A stretch of 64,000 bases of DNA, from NCBI GenBank assembly GCA_009667805.1, contig CM019063.1:59318881-59382880 (forward strand). Direction: 5' to 3'. A program made the position numbers and the translations under genes. Source of the stretch: Leptobrachium leishanense. Taxonomy: Eukaryota > Chordata > Amphibia > Anura > Megophryidae. The notes beneath the pieces were generated by a model, which was not told the origin of the DNA, searched no databases, and worked only from the letters and a program-made list of their open reading frames with translations. Of this stretch, positions 55,441 through 64,000 are shown in pieces (within the stretch, counting starts at the first letter, position 1; each line of letters begins with the position of its first letter).

Positions 55441-56192
55441 AAACTGGTCCATGCCTACCATAAGCATTGGGCCTGTCCTTTGGGCTCTGCTCCCCACCTT
55501 TAGTCACACCCCTTACCGGTATACTTTTCCTCCCCAGTCCTTTCCTGCACACTACTCTCACACTATATACTGTGTTCCCAGGCCTGTCTATTATAATCAG
55601 TGTTGAGTAGAGGATAGTATTCATGTGTACGTAGGTGTGAAGGTCGAATATATACACTATATTGCCAAAAGTATTCGCTCACCCATCCAAATAATCAGAA
55701 TCAGGTGTTCCAATCACTTCCATGGCCACAGGTATATAGAATCAAGCACCTAGGCATGCAGACTGTTTTTACAAACATTTGTGAAAGAATGGGTCGCTCT
55801 CAGGAGCTCAGTGAATTCCAGTGTGGAACTGTGATAGGATGCCACCTGTGCAACAAATCCAGTCATGAAATTTCCTCGCTTCTAAATATTCCATATTCAA
55901 CTGTCAGCTGTATTATAAGAACGTGGAAGTGTTTGGGAACGACAGCAACTCAGCCACGAAGTGGTAGGCCACGTAAACTGACGGAGCGGGGTCAGCGGAT
56001 GCTGAGGCGCATAGTGCCAAGAGGTTGCCAACTTTCTGCAGAGTCAATCACTACAGACCTCCAAACTTCATGTGGCCTTCAGATTAGCTCAAGAACAGTG
56101 CGCAGAGAGCTTCATGGAATGGGTTTCCATGGCCGAGCAGCTGCATACAAGCCATACATCACCAAGTGCAATGCAAAGCGTCGGATGCAGTG

Positions 56193-56975
56193 TGTCACGT
56201 TCCCACGTTCCAACCCTGTCTCCCTGCCCTCTGTATTCCTTATGTCTGTGTTTCCCTGTGCTGCTTTCCCTGACATGCAGCTCAGGGGTTAAGTTCTTTG
56301 CTCGTTGAGCTTCTGCTGGTGATATGGCTGATTACTCCCCTATATAAAGCCATGGGCCCATATCACCATGCTCTTGCATCCTGGTTCACTTCAGCTACAG
56401 ATTTGTTCCTGAAAGCTCCCTGTTATTCCGTCCTAGTTCTATTTCAGTGTTTCCCCCTTGTCTGAGTTTTATGTTCTGATTGACTTCCTGGTATTGACCC
56501 TCTGGCCTGGCTGACGGATTTTCTCTGGTGCTATATCCCCGCTTTGGCTCAAGGTATACGTTTTGGTTTTGACCCCTGGCTTATTTATTTATTAACGACT
56601 CTTCTGGACATCCCTAGCTGTTCTGTGCATATTGTATTATATGTTGTGTATCCCTGTAGACCACGGCTTTTGTATATTGAAGTCCTTCCCTGCAAGTTGT
56701 TGAGTATACTCCTTCAGGTGTCTGTGTTTTCCCCAGGACTCTGCACGGCTACAAAGGTAACCTTTTTCTATTAGTGCAGATTCGGCCACTCTAAGGACCG
56801 ATCTATCAGTATAGGGCTCCTTCGGTATAGCCGTGCAGAGGTCCCCAGTGTCTCCTGTGGTTTATTCACATATCCCAGATCATTGTGTCACGCATCTCTG
56901 CATATAGCGGCTTTTCCTCATACCTGGGCCCTACTTGGCGCATGCCAGGTACCGCCATTGTGGCTGAACGTGACA
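56193..56975 (+). mobile_element. Solo LTR of a Gypsy-type element
   Basis: 783 bp from TGTCACGTTC to GAACGTGACA, a perfect 10-bp inverted end in TG...CA form, with an exact 5-bp duplication CAGTG (56188-56192, 56976-56980). No internal retroviral sequence, so it is the product of LTR-LTR recombination. It differs in sequence from the LTRs at 44926 and 50154. Confidence 0.9.
56341..56349 (+). promoter_or_regulatory. TATA box of the solo LTR
   Basis: TATATAAAG, about 150 bp inside the LTR, downstream of a C-rich stretch. It sets the likely orientation as +. Confidence 0.5.
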
Positions 56976-57687
56976 CAGTGGTGTAAAGCATGCCGCCACT
57001 GGACTCTAGAGCAGTGGAGACGCGTTCTCTGGAGTGACGAATCGTGCTTCTCCATCTGGCAATCTGATGGACGAGTCTGGGTTTGGCGGTTGCCAGGAGA
57101 ACGGTACTTGTTTGACTGCATTGTGCCAAGTGTAAAGCTTGGAGGGGGGATTATGGTGTGGGGTTGTTTTTCAGGAGCTGGACTTGGCCCCTTAGTTCCA
57201 GTGAAAGGAACTCTGTTTCAGCATACCAAGACATTTTGGACAATTCCATGCTCCCAACTTTGTGGGAACAGTTTGGAGCTGGCCCCTTCCTCTTCCAACA
57301 TGACTGTGCACCAGTGCACAAAGCGAGGTCCATAAAGACATGGATGACAGAGTCTGGTGTGGATGAACTTGAATGGCCTGCACAGAGTCTTGACCTCAAC
57401 CCGATAGAACACCTTTGGGATGAATTAGAGCGGAGACTGAGAGCCAGGCCTTCTCGTCCAACATCAGTGTGTGACCTCACAAATGCGCTTCTGGAAGAAT
57501 GGTGAAAAATTCCCATAAACAAACTCCTAAACCTTGTGGACAGCCTTCCCAGAAGAGTTGAAGCTGTTGTAGCTGCAAAGGGTGGACCGACGTCATATTG
57601 AACCCTATGGATTAGGAATGGGATGTCACTTAAATTCATATGCGAGTCAAGGCAGGTGAGCGAATACTTTTGGCAATATAGTGTATA

Positions 57688-58150
57688 TACTGTATATAGA
57701 TATATTCTAAAGAACGGAATCCTTGCAGCTTGTATCAATGGAATCTCTGTGATGCCATTACTCAAAAATCTAATTTCAGAAAGAGATAATGGTCCCAGCT
57801 TTTACCTTTGCTTTTCCTATGTGTAGGCTGATGACAGTTTTATTAAACTTAAAGCTTATCACATAAGGTCAAGATTCATCCTTATCACCTCTGAGATATT
57901 GCTGCCAAGTCTACACAACCCCTACCATTTCAGATCAGATGCACCTCTCACTGTCAAAGAATGAAATGAGCGATGCAGCATTTAAATCATATTCTTATAA
58001 TTTATGATACCTTTGACTCCATTACTATTCATAAAAAGATTAAAGTCAGGTCAACCAGAGTAAACCTGAATGGTGGCTGTCATCTCTGACAGCATCTAGG
58101 GCCCTATTTTCCTGTTGATGTTAAGATACAGTGTCTGATGTAGACGTTAT
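57688..58150. other. Intronic sequence, nothing recognised
   Basis: About 460 bp with no landmarks. Confidence 0.5.
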
Positions 58151-58156
58151 ACGTAA

Positions 58157-58440
58157 GGCCCCGTTCACACTGTGCGATTTTCATATTCACAACGTTGCGC
58201 GATGTCGCACGACGTCGCAGTTTTCTGTGACTTTGCAAAGCACCACCAATGGAAATCGCAAAAAAAGGGTCATGTACCAGCAACATGCTACCACGACGCG
58301 CGACATACGACGTCGCGCGGCAAGATGTGAACAGCTCCATTGAAATGCATTGGAGATGCTACATAGCGCGACATCGCACGGATTTTGCCGCGATTTCACG
58401 GCAAAATCCACGCGATAAATGGCACAGTGTGAACGGGGCC
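58157..58440. mobile_element. MITE with GGCCCCGTTCACAC ends, Harbinger-like
   Basis: 284 bp with inverted ends GGCCCCGTTCACACTGTGC and GCACAGTGTGAACGGGGCC and exact TAA duplications (58154-58156, 58441-58443). The interior is a CpG-rich GTCGCACGACGTCGC/GCGCGACATCGCACG inverted arrangement. Confidence 0.88.
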
Positions 58441-58499
58441 TAAGGGCTCTAGAAGTTATCTTTACTTTATACACAAATCTACAACTTTGTTATCTTACC

Positions 58500-58690
58500 T
58501 CACTACTGTATACAAGAAATCAAACCAACATGTATATACAGTATATGTAGTAGATTGGATAAACCATGTTAGTCCAGATGTCAAAATCACCAGAGTATAG
58601 CAGTACATAGTGATACCTTTTTATTGGACTGACGTTACATTTAAAAGACAAGCTTTCGAGAGCGTAACCTCTCTTCTTCAGGTCTTAAAG
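58500..58690. other. Interspersed repeat, class uncertain
   Basis: CCTTTTTATTGGACTGACGT then GACAAGCTTTCGAGAGCGTA and CTCTTCTTCAGGTC is a common vertebrate repeat wording. A Penelope-like 3' end is possible. Confidence 0.35.
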
Positions 58691-58831
58691 TGATACTGAC
58701 CTAAATCCTAGAATTGAACAGTAATGAGACAAGCAGAAGGGGGGTGGGAGTGTCATAAATACAAAGGGCCCTATTACATTCTTCACGCAAAAACGCACGC
58801 AGAATGCGTGAATTTTTGCGCGAAGCGTTAA

Positions 58832-59258
58832 GGCTGGGGTCAGACCAGCGCACTTTTAACGTGCGTTCTGGCGCACATAATTACTGCCGCACTAGCAGCA
58901 GATGATGGGCAATGACGGCCAATATACGATGTACGGCCGCACAAAAGTCCGGCCGTGCAACGCAAGTGGAATTTGAACGCATTTTTCTGAGAACGCAGAA
59001 CCGCTAGTACTGACGTACTGAGTGCGCAGCTGCGGCATAGCGGCGTGTTTGCGTGATTAGGAGATGTCAGACGCTGCTAATGTCCAGCCTACATAACGTC
59101 CAGACGCAAAAAGAGTTTTATTGACGATCCGTACAAAATCACGCTCGCAAATGCGCGTCGTCTGACCGTTTTTGCGCATTCCGTGAAAAAATACGTCAAT
59201 GCGTTTGGACGCACTTTTTCACATTCGCGGGGAAAAATGCTTTCGTCTGACCCTAGTC
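58832..59258. mobile_element. PIF/Harbinger MITE, copy F
   Basis: 427 bp, GGCTGGGGTCAGACCAGCGC to CTGACCCTAGTC, same orientation as copy D and very similar to it. The right flank TTA is shared with copy G. Confidence 0.87.
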
Positions 59259-59261
59259 TTA

Positions 59262-59688
59262 GGCTAGGGTCAGACGAACGCATTTTTCGCGTCGACCGTG
59301 GAAAAGTGCGGTCGAACGAACGGACATATTTTTTCACGGAATACGCGGTAGCGGTCATACGATGCGCCTTTTCGTCCGTGATTTTGTACGGATCATCAAT
59401 AAAACACTTTTTGTGTCTGGACGTTATGTTGGCCGGACATTAGCAGCGTCTGACGTCTCCCAATCACACACACACGCCGCTATGCGGCCGCAGCGCACTC
59501 TGTACGTCAGTAGTAGCGGTTTGACGTTCTCGAAAAAATGCGTTCGTTTGCCACTTGCGTTGCGCGGACGAACTTTCGTGCGGCCGTACTTCGTGTGTTC
59601 CCCGGCATTGGACGTCATTTGCTGCTAGCACGGCCGTGATTTTGTGCGGCTAAACGCACGTTAAAGCTGCGTTCGTCTGACCCTAGCC
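59262..59688. mobile_element. PIF/Harbinger MITE, copy G
   Basis: 427 bp, GGCTAGGGTCAGACGAACGC to CTGACCCTAGCC, in the opposite orientation to copy F and separated from it only by TTA. It is the copy closest in wording to the coding element's left end (TTTTTCGCGTCG). Confidence 0.88.
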
Positions 59689-60018
59689 TAAATGTTAACG
59701 CGCGTGAATCAACGCTGGTATTACAATCCTCGCGCATTTTTTCATCAGTCAAAAAATAACACGCGTAAAACGGACACGCAAAAATGCGCGCGCAGCAATG
59801 TTGCACGCAGAAATCAGTGTGCGGACTGTTTTTTTTCACGCAATTCAGCCAATCAGAATTATGAACCACAATTGTCTCACTTTAAGTTTTTGCACCTGTC
59901 AAAGTCAATCTGCGCATATATGCTGCATCAATATAAAAAACACTCACCAAATCTTTCCCCTTTGGGGTTAAAAACAAAAACATGGAACAGCAGCAATAAT
60001 GGGGGATGAGCGCGACAC

Positions 60019-60190
60019 CGTTTTTTCTGTATGTATGTATGTATATTTTGTAACACCAGTTAGGTCATTTTTGCTGTACACTCACTACTTTACATTGTAG
60101 CAAAGTGTCATTTCTTCAGTGCTGTCACAAGAAAAGATATAATAAAATATTTACAAAACTGTGAGGGGTGTACTCACTTCTGTGAGATAC
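60019..60190. mobile_element. Tc1-like transposon end, remnant
   Basis: GTGAGGGGTGTACTCACTTC then TGTGAGATACTGTATATATA, with CACTACTTTACATTGTAGCA and AAGTGTCATTTCTTCAGTG before it, is a known Tc1 terminal sequence. No transposase. Confidence 0.55.
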
Positions 60191-60596
60191 TGTATATATA
60201 TTTTTTGTATATTCTCCTATTCTCGAGCCCCACTAATCTTTGTATAGTATAAATATTAATATCCAGGACTGGCTGTGCTTGACATTGCATTTTCCTGATG
60301 GGTAGCACAAGCTGTATTGTTAGAGGTGTTTAAAATGTTTTCGGAGTGAAGGAGATGCGAAGCTTCCCAGCTGTAACTTATGTAAGTGAAAACGTAGAAT
60401 AAACAGATGGGGAAAGAATGTCCCACTTTTTAACAATGGTTCTGCAAAGATACAGGCTCCCTTTATCATAAATCATTTGTCAACTGCGTCGACACGTAAG
60501 ATACATAGAAATGCAATCATATTTAAAGCATAACTGAATCTACAGATTATTTTTTTTTCAAATTATAACTTGCAAAGTCTTTAAATAAAAAATATA
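60191..60596. other. Intronic sequence, nothing recognised
   Basis: About 400 bp of AT-rich DNA. Confidence 0.5.
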
Positions 60597-60631
60597 GGGC
60601 CCTAGTACAATGTTAACGCTAACGTTAGCAC

Positions 60632-62336
60632 TAGGGATGAGCCGAACACCCCCGAGTTCGGTTCGCATTCGAACTCGAACTTTTCAGAAGTTCGAATTCG
60701 AACTCGAACTCGAACTCAATACAAGTCAGTGGGACTCAAAATTAGATTTTTTAGAGTGCCCTCCAAGAGGGCATATATGCTAGATATTTGCCATAAAAGG
60801 TGTATGGGGGTCCGAGTAGTGCCCTGGGGGACAGGAAACAAGGACAAAAAGTAAAAAAAAAAAAATTTTTAAAGGGACAGTGAGTTTTCCAAGAATAAGG
60901 GTTAAAAATAAAAACGAAAAATTCCTTCAAATATCGTGCCTAGGAGGTCCCCATAACCTGCCCGTGAAGTGGCGGATTTCTAGGATGTATAGAAACATTT
61001 AAAAACAATGTCCGGGTCTGGGTAGTGCCCTGGGGGACAGGAAACAAGGACAAAAAGTTTTAAAAAAAGACGTTTTTAACCTCTCTGTCCGGGGTCCCGC
61101 GGCGTTCTGACTTCAGTGTCCTCAGACGCTGAAGTCAAGATCCTCCTGACGTAAATGACATCATCGCGCCATGCGCGATGACGTCATTTCCAGGCGACCC
61201 CCCCCCCCGGCAATGCCGGGAGATCGCCTGGAAGGGGGGGGGATCCGTTCGGATCCCTCTCCCTCCCGATCGGGAGGTCCCCTTAAAAAAAGCCAGGCAC
61301 CGCTTAAAAGGAGAGAGTCTCCCCTTTTAAGCAGTGCCTGGTTTTAACCCGTTAGGCACCGGGTCGCACTTCGGCGCCTAGGGGTCATGGAGGGTGTCAA
61401 TCGAAAGGCCTGAGCATGGCCTTTCGAATGATACCCAACATGACCAGGTATAAAGTAAAAAACAGTAAAAAATAAAGACCTGTATTTTTTTTGTGTGTTA
61501 TTTTTATTAATGCAGCAATATTGATCACATTTCAATTATAATGTCAACAATGGTGCTGCACTAATGATTTTTTTCTATGGGGTGCGTTTGCTATAAATCA
61601 CGTAATTCCCCCCACAAAATGTAACAAGTCCCCATTTCTAATTTTTGTACAAGCGCACCCTATAGAAAACATAACCACAAATGCTCATGTGCTAAAATGT
61701 GAAAAAAAACACTTTACACACTGCAGATGATTAAAAATTCTATTTTTATTGTATTTTTTGTCATAATATACAGCCAGGACATGATGTATACATATAAAAA
61801 TGATATATTATGATTCTGCCGAGTCTGCCAGAAAGAACGATATCTAATATGTCTGGGTTATCTAATAAAATGTGGCTTCAAATCGCGTTTAAACATGATG
61901 AGCGGAAGCGGTAAAAATGAGCTGAGCACACAGCAGTGAAATGCAGCATATTAGAGGAAGATTTAGTAGAGAAATTAACACTTCTCAGAAGCAGACACCA
62001 CACCCTCAGTATAGTCTATATACATACAATGTATCAAATTCATTAGACCAGACTAAAAACACATGTTTACCGTTTGAGAACACCGGTCATTTAGAGGTGA
62101 GAATCTTTGCACGTACACATTAGTTTTTAATTCAATATCTAATAAACCATTGCTTATAATATTCTGCAGTAAAGAGTCTCTTTATTTCTAGATTTTTTAG
62201 TATTTGTTAAGCATTTTTTATACTTTTTTCAAATTTTTTTTTGCGAACTCGCCAAAAAGTTCGAAGTTCACGAACTTGTGAACGGCTAAAGTTCGAATCG
62301 AACTCCGAACTGATCTAACTGAACAGCTCATCCCTA
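60632..62336. mobile_element. hAT-type element (TAGGGATGAGC ends)
   Basis: The ends TAGGGATGAGCCGAAC and GAACAGCTCATCCCTA are inverted, with exact 8-bp duplications gttagcac (60624-60631, 62337-62344). The terminal parts are rich in TTCGAACTCGAAC. Inside is a reversed fragment of the 1.2-kb TTAA element. Confidence 0.85.
61078..61945 (-). mobile_element. TTAA element fragment, reversed
   Basis: From TTAACCTCTCTGTCCGGGG onward it follows 32640-33720 in reverse, including CAGGCACCGCTTAAAAGG, the TATATCGTTC-like segment and GCGTTTAAACATG. It stops short of the other end near 61945. Confidence 0.7.
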
Positions 62337-62899
62337 GTTAGCACTCACCTGTGTGAGCGTTAATGTTAGCATTGGTGGCACTAGCACGGGCGCACCGTAT
62401 CCGAACTCTAACTGGTTAAAAAAAAGTTAGCGATTTGGATCTTGCTCTTTTCAGCGCGAGGTTACTATACTTTGCGCTCCCTATGCTTAACATGGGGAAC
62501 GAAAAGTGTTAATTAGCCTTAGGATTACGATGTACTAACGCTAATTGCCGTCCAGATACGGTTAACTCGAAAGTTAACCACAGCCAGGACCTGGTGCTAA
62601 CGGATTCCACTTCTGCGGAATCTGTCAGAACCAGCAGAAACCCCCGCAAAAAAACACAGTCCCGCGGCAAGAACGGCAGCTCCATCCGCCTCTTCTTGCC
62701 ACCGGGAGCGGAGAGGGACTGAGGGAAAAAAATTCTCAGTCTCCCTCTGCTGATCACTACTCTGACCTGCTGGATCTCACGAGGCGAGATCCTGCAGGTC
62801 ATGTGACCGGCAGAGCAGGAACTCAATGGAGTCCTATGGACCCCAACGAGGGGATGCTTGCGGCGGCGCTTATTGCTGCCGCAAGCATCCCGCGGTTTA

Positions 62900-63305
62900 G
62901 GCTAGGGTCAGACAAATGCATTTTTCACGTCGTCCGTGAAAAAGTGCGTTCGAACAAATGGACGTATTTTTTCACGGAATACGCGATAGCGGTCATACGA
63001 TGCGCATTTTCATCCATGATTTTGTACGGATCAATAAAGCCTTATGTTGGCCGGACATTAGCAGCGTTTGACATCTCCTATCACGCGCACATGCCGCTAG
63101 CGGACGCAGCGCACTCTGTACGTCAGTACTAGCGGTATCATGTTCTCAAAAAAAATGCGTTTGTTTGCCGCTTGCGTTGTGCGGCCGCACTTTCGTGCGG
63201 CCGTACTTCGTATATTGCCCGTCATTGGCCATCATTTGCTACTACTAGGGCCGTGATAAAGTGCTGCTGCACGCGCATTCGCACTGTGTTCGTCTGACCC
63301 TAGCC
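62900..63305. mobile_element. PIF/Harbinger MITE, copy H
   Basis: 406 bp, GGCTAGGGTCAGACAAATGC to TCTGACCCTAGCC, with exact TTA duplications (62897-62899, 63306-63308). A short internal deletion near 63030 explains the reduced length. Confidence 0.88.
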
Positions 63306-63639
63306 TTAGCGCAGTGTTACGGTGTAGGCTGATGGCTTAGCGCCTGCACCGTAATATCACGCTAAAACGGGGATGCTAAGGAGAAACCCGCAGGTCCCCG
63401 TTTTGGCGTGATTTATGTAATAGTGCCCATAAAGATAAAATAGAAGGACGAGGTTCGTGCTTTCCTCTTTAAAGGTACACTCTACTCATCCTGACCACTT
63501 TATCCTTTTGATCAGGATTGTAAGGGTTACTTATTATGACGTGTATTTTCTTTTAATATAGATAGATATCTATATATCATTAATGACAGTGACTCCAATA
63601 CCAATGGTATAATTTGGTTATTTACCCTTAAAAATAAGA

Positions 63640-64000
63640 TTAACCCTTTCGCTGCTGAGGCTTTTCCCGCCCCTGTGCTGAGGTCATTTTTACCTGTTTT
63701 GCGCATCATGTTTAAACGTGTTTTGAAGGCTTATTTTAGTATATGACCCAGACATATTATATATCGTTCTTTCCGTCAGACTCAGTAGATTCATAATATG
63801 TCATTATTATATGTATACGTTATGTCATGTCTGTATATTATAACAAAAAATGCAATAAAATATGTATTTTCAATAATTTACAACGTGTAAAGTGTTTTTT
63901 TCACATTTTAACATGCGAGCAATTGCGGTTATATTTTGTATGGGGTGCGCTTGTTAAAAAAATTAGAGATGGGGTCTCGTTACATTTTTTTTGGGGAAAA
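63640..64000. mobile_element. TTAA element, left end, cut by window edge
   Basis: TTAACCCTTTCGCTGCTGAGG and the following 350 bp match 32640-33000 in the same orientation (GACATATTATATATCGTTC, GGGGTGCGCTTGT). Confidence 0.75.

Larger units (their letters stand above)
55789..57600 (+). pseudogene. Tc1-like transposase, broken
   Basis: The start MGRSQELSEFQCGTVIGCHL is followed by helix-turn-helix sequence (PYSTVSCIIRTW, PRSGRPRKLTERGQRML), up to the LTR insertion at 56193. It resumes at about 56977 with [34 protein letters not shown], then after a frame break near 57215 [20 protein letters not shown] and LDLNPIEHLWDELERRL. A premature stop follows LLEEW (57505). Confidence 0.88.
55651..57687 (+). 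mobile_element. Tc1-like transposon, split by a solo LTR
   Basis: The inverted ends are TACACTATATTGCCAAAAGT and ACTTTTGGCAATATAGTGTA. The element would be about 1.25 kb without the LTR at 56193-56975. Its transposase reads on + and is of a different Tc1 group from 6753-7976. Confidence 0.9.
58768..59935. mobile_element. GGGCCC-end MITE with two Harbinger MITEs inside
   Basis: It begins GGGCCCTATTACATTCTTCA and resumes after 59691 with ATGTTAACGCGCGTGAATCA, following the full copy at 20730 up to TGTCAAAGTCAATCTG. The right end is lost. Confidence 0.7.
60597..63428. mobile_element. GGGCCC-end MITE carrying nested elements
   Basis: The ends are GGGCCCTAGTACAATG and TTATGTAATAGTGCCC. The host portion shows GTTAACGCTAACGTTAGCAC words and is split by a hAT element (60632-62336) and a Harbinger MITE (62900-63305). 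Non-coding. Confidence 0.65.
1..64000 (+). other. ADAMTS12: ADAMTS12 gene body, partial (internal introns and five exons)
   Basis: The transcript reads left to right through the whole window. Five exons with AG/GT borders lie in order and their phases match (0, 2, 1, 0, then phase 1 out). The introns between them are about 2.5, 4.5, 9.0 and 34.1 kb, and a fifth intron is over 9.8 kb and runs off the right edge. The encoded protein is a secreted zinc metalloprotease of the ADAMTS family. The part seen here is the non-catalytic ancillary region that binds substrate and matrix. The start codon, propeptide, catalytic domain, spacer and later thrombospondin repeats are not in the window. Identity rests on the very close match of the cysteine-rich domain to remembered ADAMTS12; ADAMTS7 is the nearest alternative. 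Confidence 0.85.

Noticed and set aside
58131..58474. Small frames on both strands
   Set aside because: They are read through an inverted-repeat MITE with exact TAA duplications.
54184..64000. Next ADAMTS12 exon (start of spacer domain)
   Set aside because: I looked for a Gly-Tyr-Val-Asp-type start in the correct phase and saw none; the intron probably continues past the window.

Overview
The window is vertebrate genomic DNA, most probably from an anuran amphibian with a large, transposon-rich genome. The only host gene I can support is ADAMTS12, a secreted metalloprotease, on the + strand. Five short exons (3488-3580, 6082-6227, 10726-10895, 19857-19987, 54063-54183) have consensus splice sites and matching phases. 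Joined, they give 661 nt (220 codons plus one base) with no stop. They run from the disintegrin-like domain through the first thrombospondin repeat and most of the cysteine-rich domain. Exons for the catalytic domain and the spacer lie outside the window. The amphibian assignment is an inference from the gene and from the repeat mix: Tc1, hAT, PIF/Harbinger, TTAA-target MITEs, Helitron, Ty3/Gypsy chromovirus, L2-type LINE and Penelope-like sequence.

Almost everything else is intronic mobile DNA. 1-3487: a hAT element filled by a minisatellite (197-2204), a Harbinger MITE and a TTAA MITE. 3581-10725: LTR-like and MITE fragments, a broken Tc1 element (6753-7976) and a second hAT element with an internal 33-bp minisatellite (8602-10499). 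10896-19856: an L2 remnant, a 2.6-kb minisatellite of 37-38-bp units (12641-15262) and several MITEs. 19988-54062 is one 34-kb intron. It holds a 7.3-kb minus-strand Helitron packed with tandem arrays (23181-30435), a TA-flanked MITE whose minisatellite matches the one at 430-1890, TTAA elements, a mariner-like relic, an inverted repeat with a hammerhead ribozyme motif (40209-40258), and a deep nest at 41333-51530. That nest is a TTAA MITE containing a protein-coding Harbinger element, which itself contains a hAT MITE and a complete Gypsy chromovirus. 54184-64000: an L2 remnant, a second Tc1 split by a solo LTR, and a nested GGGCCC-end element.

The recurring theme is tandem-repeat growth inside transposons. 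At least five elements carry internal minisatellites: two hAT elements, the TA-flanked MITE, the Helitron and the Gypsy LTRs. One repeat unit is shared by two unrelated transposon families about 30 kb apart. The window also holds a candidate autonomous parent (Harbinger, 41524-51253) together with seven short MITEs sharing its ends. Long apparent reading frames over the minisatellites are artefacts of repeat periods divisible by three or of stop-free GC-rich repeats. All target-site duplications and inverted ends were read by eye.
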